Below, piece by piece: positions 31,463 to 32,446 of a DNA stretch of 32,446 nucleotides. The notes beneath the pieces are model-generated. The model made no database searches, was not told the DNA's origin, and saw only the letters and a program-made list of their open reading frames with translations. Source of the DNA: CAZVIJ01 sp964626735 (GTDB taxonomy: Bacteria; Patescibacteriota; Dojkabacteria; JAOAGR01); contig CAZVIJ010000016.1 of NCBI GenBank assembly GCA_964626735.1, positions 1 through 32,446 of the forward strand. Direction: 5' to 3'. How positions within the stretch are numbered: the stretch's first letter is position 1; each line of letters starts with the position of its first letter. The translations under genes and the position numbers were made by a program.

Positions 31463-32235
31463 GACTCTATTACGAATGTATACAAAGCAATAAATTTACA
31501 ATTGGTACCCAAATACGAAATTAGCATTAACATATTCTTTTTGAATTGGGACAGAGTACCTTAGTTCTGTCGTCTACATCAATTTAAGCAAACCTTCTTA
31601 AACTAGGTAAAAGAAGAAATTTACCGGTTTCCCGAAATGGAGTATACCAACCACTTCATTAGTGTAAATACACCTCTAAAATGCTGAAATAATACAAGAC
31701 GATTTTAGTGGAAAGCCTGTGATGTCGATGTCATAGCAAGACAACACCTAAGAGCATGAGCGGGAACACAAGGATGGACTTCGACATACAGAAGAAATAC
31801 TAGCACCATGAAGTCAGATCGTATATCAAACCTATCACTATCCACCGTATGATGACAGGTTATAGTAAGCTTCAGTCTAGCGAAGTATTAATATTAATTA
31901 AGACTAAGTACTGGATGGAGCGATATGTTCTGCGACAGCCGTGAAGCCGCTTCGTGTAACCTCTGAGGCATCGCTGTCGTCTTCATTCCTTGATTATTGC
32001 CTTCAAAGAAATCAGAGGCAGCCAAAGAAGGTGATGCAGATCGACGGAAAAGAATCCCCTTAAACACCGCAAGGAGTCCGGGGTACAAACCGTGCTCGGA
32101 AGACGGATGACGTATTATATGACAAGATACCATAAGCAGAGTGATAATTTAGCAAAGCGGTGAATAAATTAAACAATGAATTCAGACTGATTTATAGGTT
32201 ATAGTGGTATAATTGCATGATTATTAAAGATAAGA
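31463..32235. other. Long region without supported genes, locally structured
   Basis: About 770 bp. The flanks are AT-rich, but about 31890-32130 is richer in GC. There CGACAGC (31933-31939) pairs perfectly with GCTGTCG (31973-31979) around two small hairpins, GAAG-CCG-CTTC (31943-31953) and CCT-CTG-AGG (31960-31968). CCTCTGA (31960-31966) has a competing partner, TCAGAGG (32012-32018). GTCTTC (31979-31984) pairs with GAAGAC (32099-32104). A 79-codon minus-strand frame over this block does not look like a protein. It could be an unknown RNA or mobile-element debris. Confidence 0.25.
32208..32213 (+). promoter_or_regulatory. -10 element TATAAT for the gene at the right edge
   Basis: TATAAT, 22 nt before ATG 32236. 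It predicts a leader of about 16 nt with no clear Shine-Dalgarno sequence. Confidence 0.45.
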
Positions 32236-32446
32236 ATGAGTCAAAATAACCATATAATAAAATTAGGATTAGATTCATTAATTAATTATGATTCTTATCT
32301 TTTGGAAAAAAATTTAAACGAAAAAACTATAACACATAGGCTAGGTTTATATTATAAATCTCTTTTTCCTGGATGGGATGTAGATTGTGAATATAATAAA
32401 AACTTGGATGATCCCAAGGAAATTCATATTGATCCAGCGTTTATTC
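32236..32446 (+). CDS. Conserved hypothetical protein, N-terminal part only
   Basis: The first 70 codons of a gene cut by the window end. The translation shows LEKNLNEKTITHRLGLYYKS, then FPGWDVDCEYN and DDPKEIHIDPAF. The combination of an E-x-x-I-T-H-R-L helix and a WDVDCEYN strand is, from memory, typical of a widespread family of small hypothetical proteins, some with a restriction-endonuclease-like (PD-(D/E)xK) core and often found in accessory regions. The catalytic half would lie outside the window, so function is inference. Base composition is AT-rich like the rest of the island. Confidence 0.6.
   Translation, partial: MSQNNHIIKLGLDSLINYDSYLLEKNLNEKTITHRLGLYYKSLFPGWDVDCEYNKNLDDPKEIHIDPAFI

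Noticed and set aside
31894..32133. A 79-codon minus-strand frame
   Set aside because: No recognisable fold or motif and no start signal; the block looks like structured non-coding DNA.
1..32446. tRNA, rRNA, tmRNA, RNase P RNA or SRP RNA genes
   Set aside because: I looked for the T-loop consensus and the conserved cores of these RNAs on both strands and found none; small degenerate RNAs could still be missed by eye.
1..32446. Alternative genetic code (TGA as Gly or Trp, known in some CPR lineages)
   Set aside because: Well-defined genes such as ppa end normally at TGA, and no conserved gene needs TGA read-through.

Overview
The window is most simply read as a piece of a Candidate Phyla Radiation (Patescibacteria-like) bacterial chromosome. 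This is inferred from gene content and style, not from a marker phylogeny. The signs are compact genes with 1-40 bp spacers, many orphan proteins, a TrmB-type regulator, a SIMPL protein, a CapA-like protein, Thr/Pro linkers with a dockerin tail, a lone rplS, and no operon structure around most genes. Stops are TAA, TAG and TGA, so the genetic code is standard. A strong -10 hexamer (TATAAT, TATACT or TACAAT) lies 5-9 nt upstream of many ATG codons, with no Shine-Dalgarno sequence. That means much of the transcriptome is probably leaderless, and I used this to move several starts downstream.

Layout. 1-11.3 kb holds single, independently promoted genes on both strands: a truncated membrane-anchored protein, a TrmB regulator divergent from a 2-hydroxyacid-dehydrogenase-like protein, two small membrane proteins, inorganic pyrophosphatase with a good terminator, a SIMPL protein, a FolC-type ligase, a GNAT acetyltransferase, an M20 peptidase, a Nudix hydrolase and several orphans. 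11.4-17.3 kb is an ABC-2 exporter locus with three tandem permease pairs and one ATPase at the end. Pair members overlap by exactly 20 bp each time. A promoter and a leader of about 100 nt precede the third pair. 17.25-17.57 kb, between the convergent ATPase and HD-domain genes, holds two inverted copies of a stem-loop element. They share a conserved core of about 64 nt but have unrelated 20-22 bp stems, and each copy lies in sense just after the stop codon of its gene. I consider this the most novel item in the window.

17.6-27.4 kb carries an HD hydrolase, a secreted beta-propeller protein with a C-terminal dockerin (next to a relic second copy of the dockerin tail), a CapA-like phosphatase, four orphan genes, rplS with promoter and terminator, a degenerate-box Nudix protein and a HAD phosphatase. 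From about 27.4 kb to the end the DNA becomes clearly AT-rich with different codon usage, which suggests an acquired island. It contains one gene broken by an in-frame TAA, a three-gene surface/cell-wall operon (anchored protein, LytM-like peptidase, tail-fibre-repeat protein) behind a promoter overlapped by a perfect 12-bp dyad, about 770 bp without convincing coding content, and the start of a conserved hypothetical gene at the right edge.

No rRNA, tRNA, CRISPR array, integrase or intact transposase was recognised.
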